A stretch of DNA of 64,000 nucleotides from positions 31,258-95,257 of the forward strand of contig JAAWQR010000003.1 of assembly GCA_022800625.1 (NCBI GenBank), read 5' to 3'. The notes below the pieces were generated by a model. That model saw only the letters and a program-made list of their open reading frames with translations, was not told where the DNA came from and searched no databases. Shown piece after piece: positions 63,947 through 64,000 of this stretch (the first letter of the stretch is position 1; each line of letters starts with the position of its first letter). Position numbers and translations under genes: made by a program. The DNA comes from Clostridiales bacterium (GTDB lineage Bacteria > Bacillota > Clostridia > Oscillospirales > CAG-272).

Positions 63947-64000
63947 AAAAAATTGTAAAACAGATAATGTATTTTCCATAATTAGGGAATAAATTCGATT

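Larger units (their letters stand above)
60710..64000. mobile_element. Left end of a second island integrated at ssrA (extends beyond the window)
   Basis: The tmRNA-end fragment, a tyrosine integrase with a structured leader, and a toxin-antitoxin locus lie together, the usual arrangement at one end of a prophage or island. The far end is outside the window. Whether the SOS-type promoter at 63.9 kb belongs to the island is unknown. Confidence 0.45.

Noticed and set aside
1..64000. CRISPR array
   Set aside because: No run of regularly spaced identical repeats was seen; the only short tandem repeats are the two ~46-nt antitoxin RNA repeats at 63591-63677.

Overview
The window looks like a gut-type Clostridia (Firmicutes; a Ruminococcaceae/Oscillospiraceae-like relative is my best guess). 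Support: strong AGGAGG ribosome-binding sites, consensus TTGACA/TATAAT promoters, Firmicutes-type LexA boxes, sortase/Cna-B surface biology, cohesin-dockerin modules, and gene families typical of clostridial conjugative elements. Only the first ~1.9 kb is clearly ordinary chromosome: the tail of an unknown gene, a DeoR-type regulator, a HAD phosphatase and a tRNA-Gln(UUG).

About 2-12 kb is an AT-rich accessory island. It holds a tightly packed recombinase / tyrosine-phosphatase-like / resolvase operon, a four-gene membrane-protein operon, two phage-type (XRE-like) regulators and an operon built around a group-II-type reverse transcriptase with no recognisable intron around it.

About 12.1-60.6 kb reads as one integrative conjugative element (ICE). 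Its left end has three overlapping large serine recombinase genes, the middle one lacking the catalytic domain, followed by a PemK/MazF toxin, a sigma-like factor and a winged-helix regulator. The main cargo (19-27.8 kb) is a predicted vitamin B12 capture and uptake operon. A consensus promoter and a cobalamin riboswitch precede a small DNA-binding-like protein, a transcobalamin-like alpha/alpha-toroid protein ending in a dockerin, a membrane-anchored cohesin, a DUF4430 lipoprotein, EcfT, and a single polypeptide carrying two EcfA ATPases plus the S component. The conjugation module follows (28-45 kb): coupling protein, toprim protein, Sel1-repeat relaxase, accessory protein, candidate oriT, peptidoglycan hydrolase, VirB4, sortase B, PrgI, VirB6-like and DUF3852 proteins. 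Next come a giant NPKTG-anchored adhesin and a CAP lipoprotein, then a block of small anti-defence-like or accessory proteins with two DNA methyltransferases. Many of these unrelated accessory proteins end in the same kind of acidic, Met/Gly-rich tail. Two of their genes are interrupted by an in-frame TAA.

To the right (60.7-64 kb) a second island begins at a fragment matching the 3' end of tmRNA. It carries a tyrosine integrase behind a structured attenuator-like leader, and a type III (ToxIN/CptIN-like) toxin-antitoxin locus translationally coupled to a fused nucleotidyltransferase-HEPN protein. The window closes with a promoter overlapped by two LexA/DinR boxes. The reading of domains and families is from memory and visual motif recognition; no database search was run.
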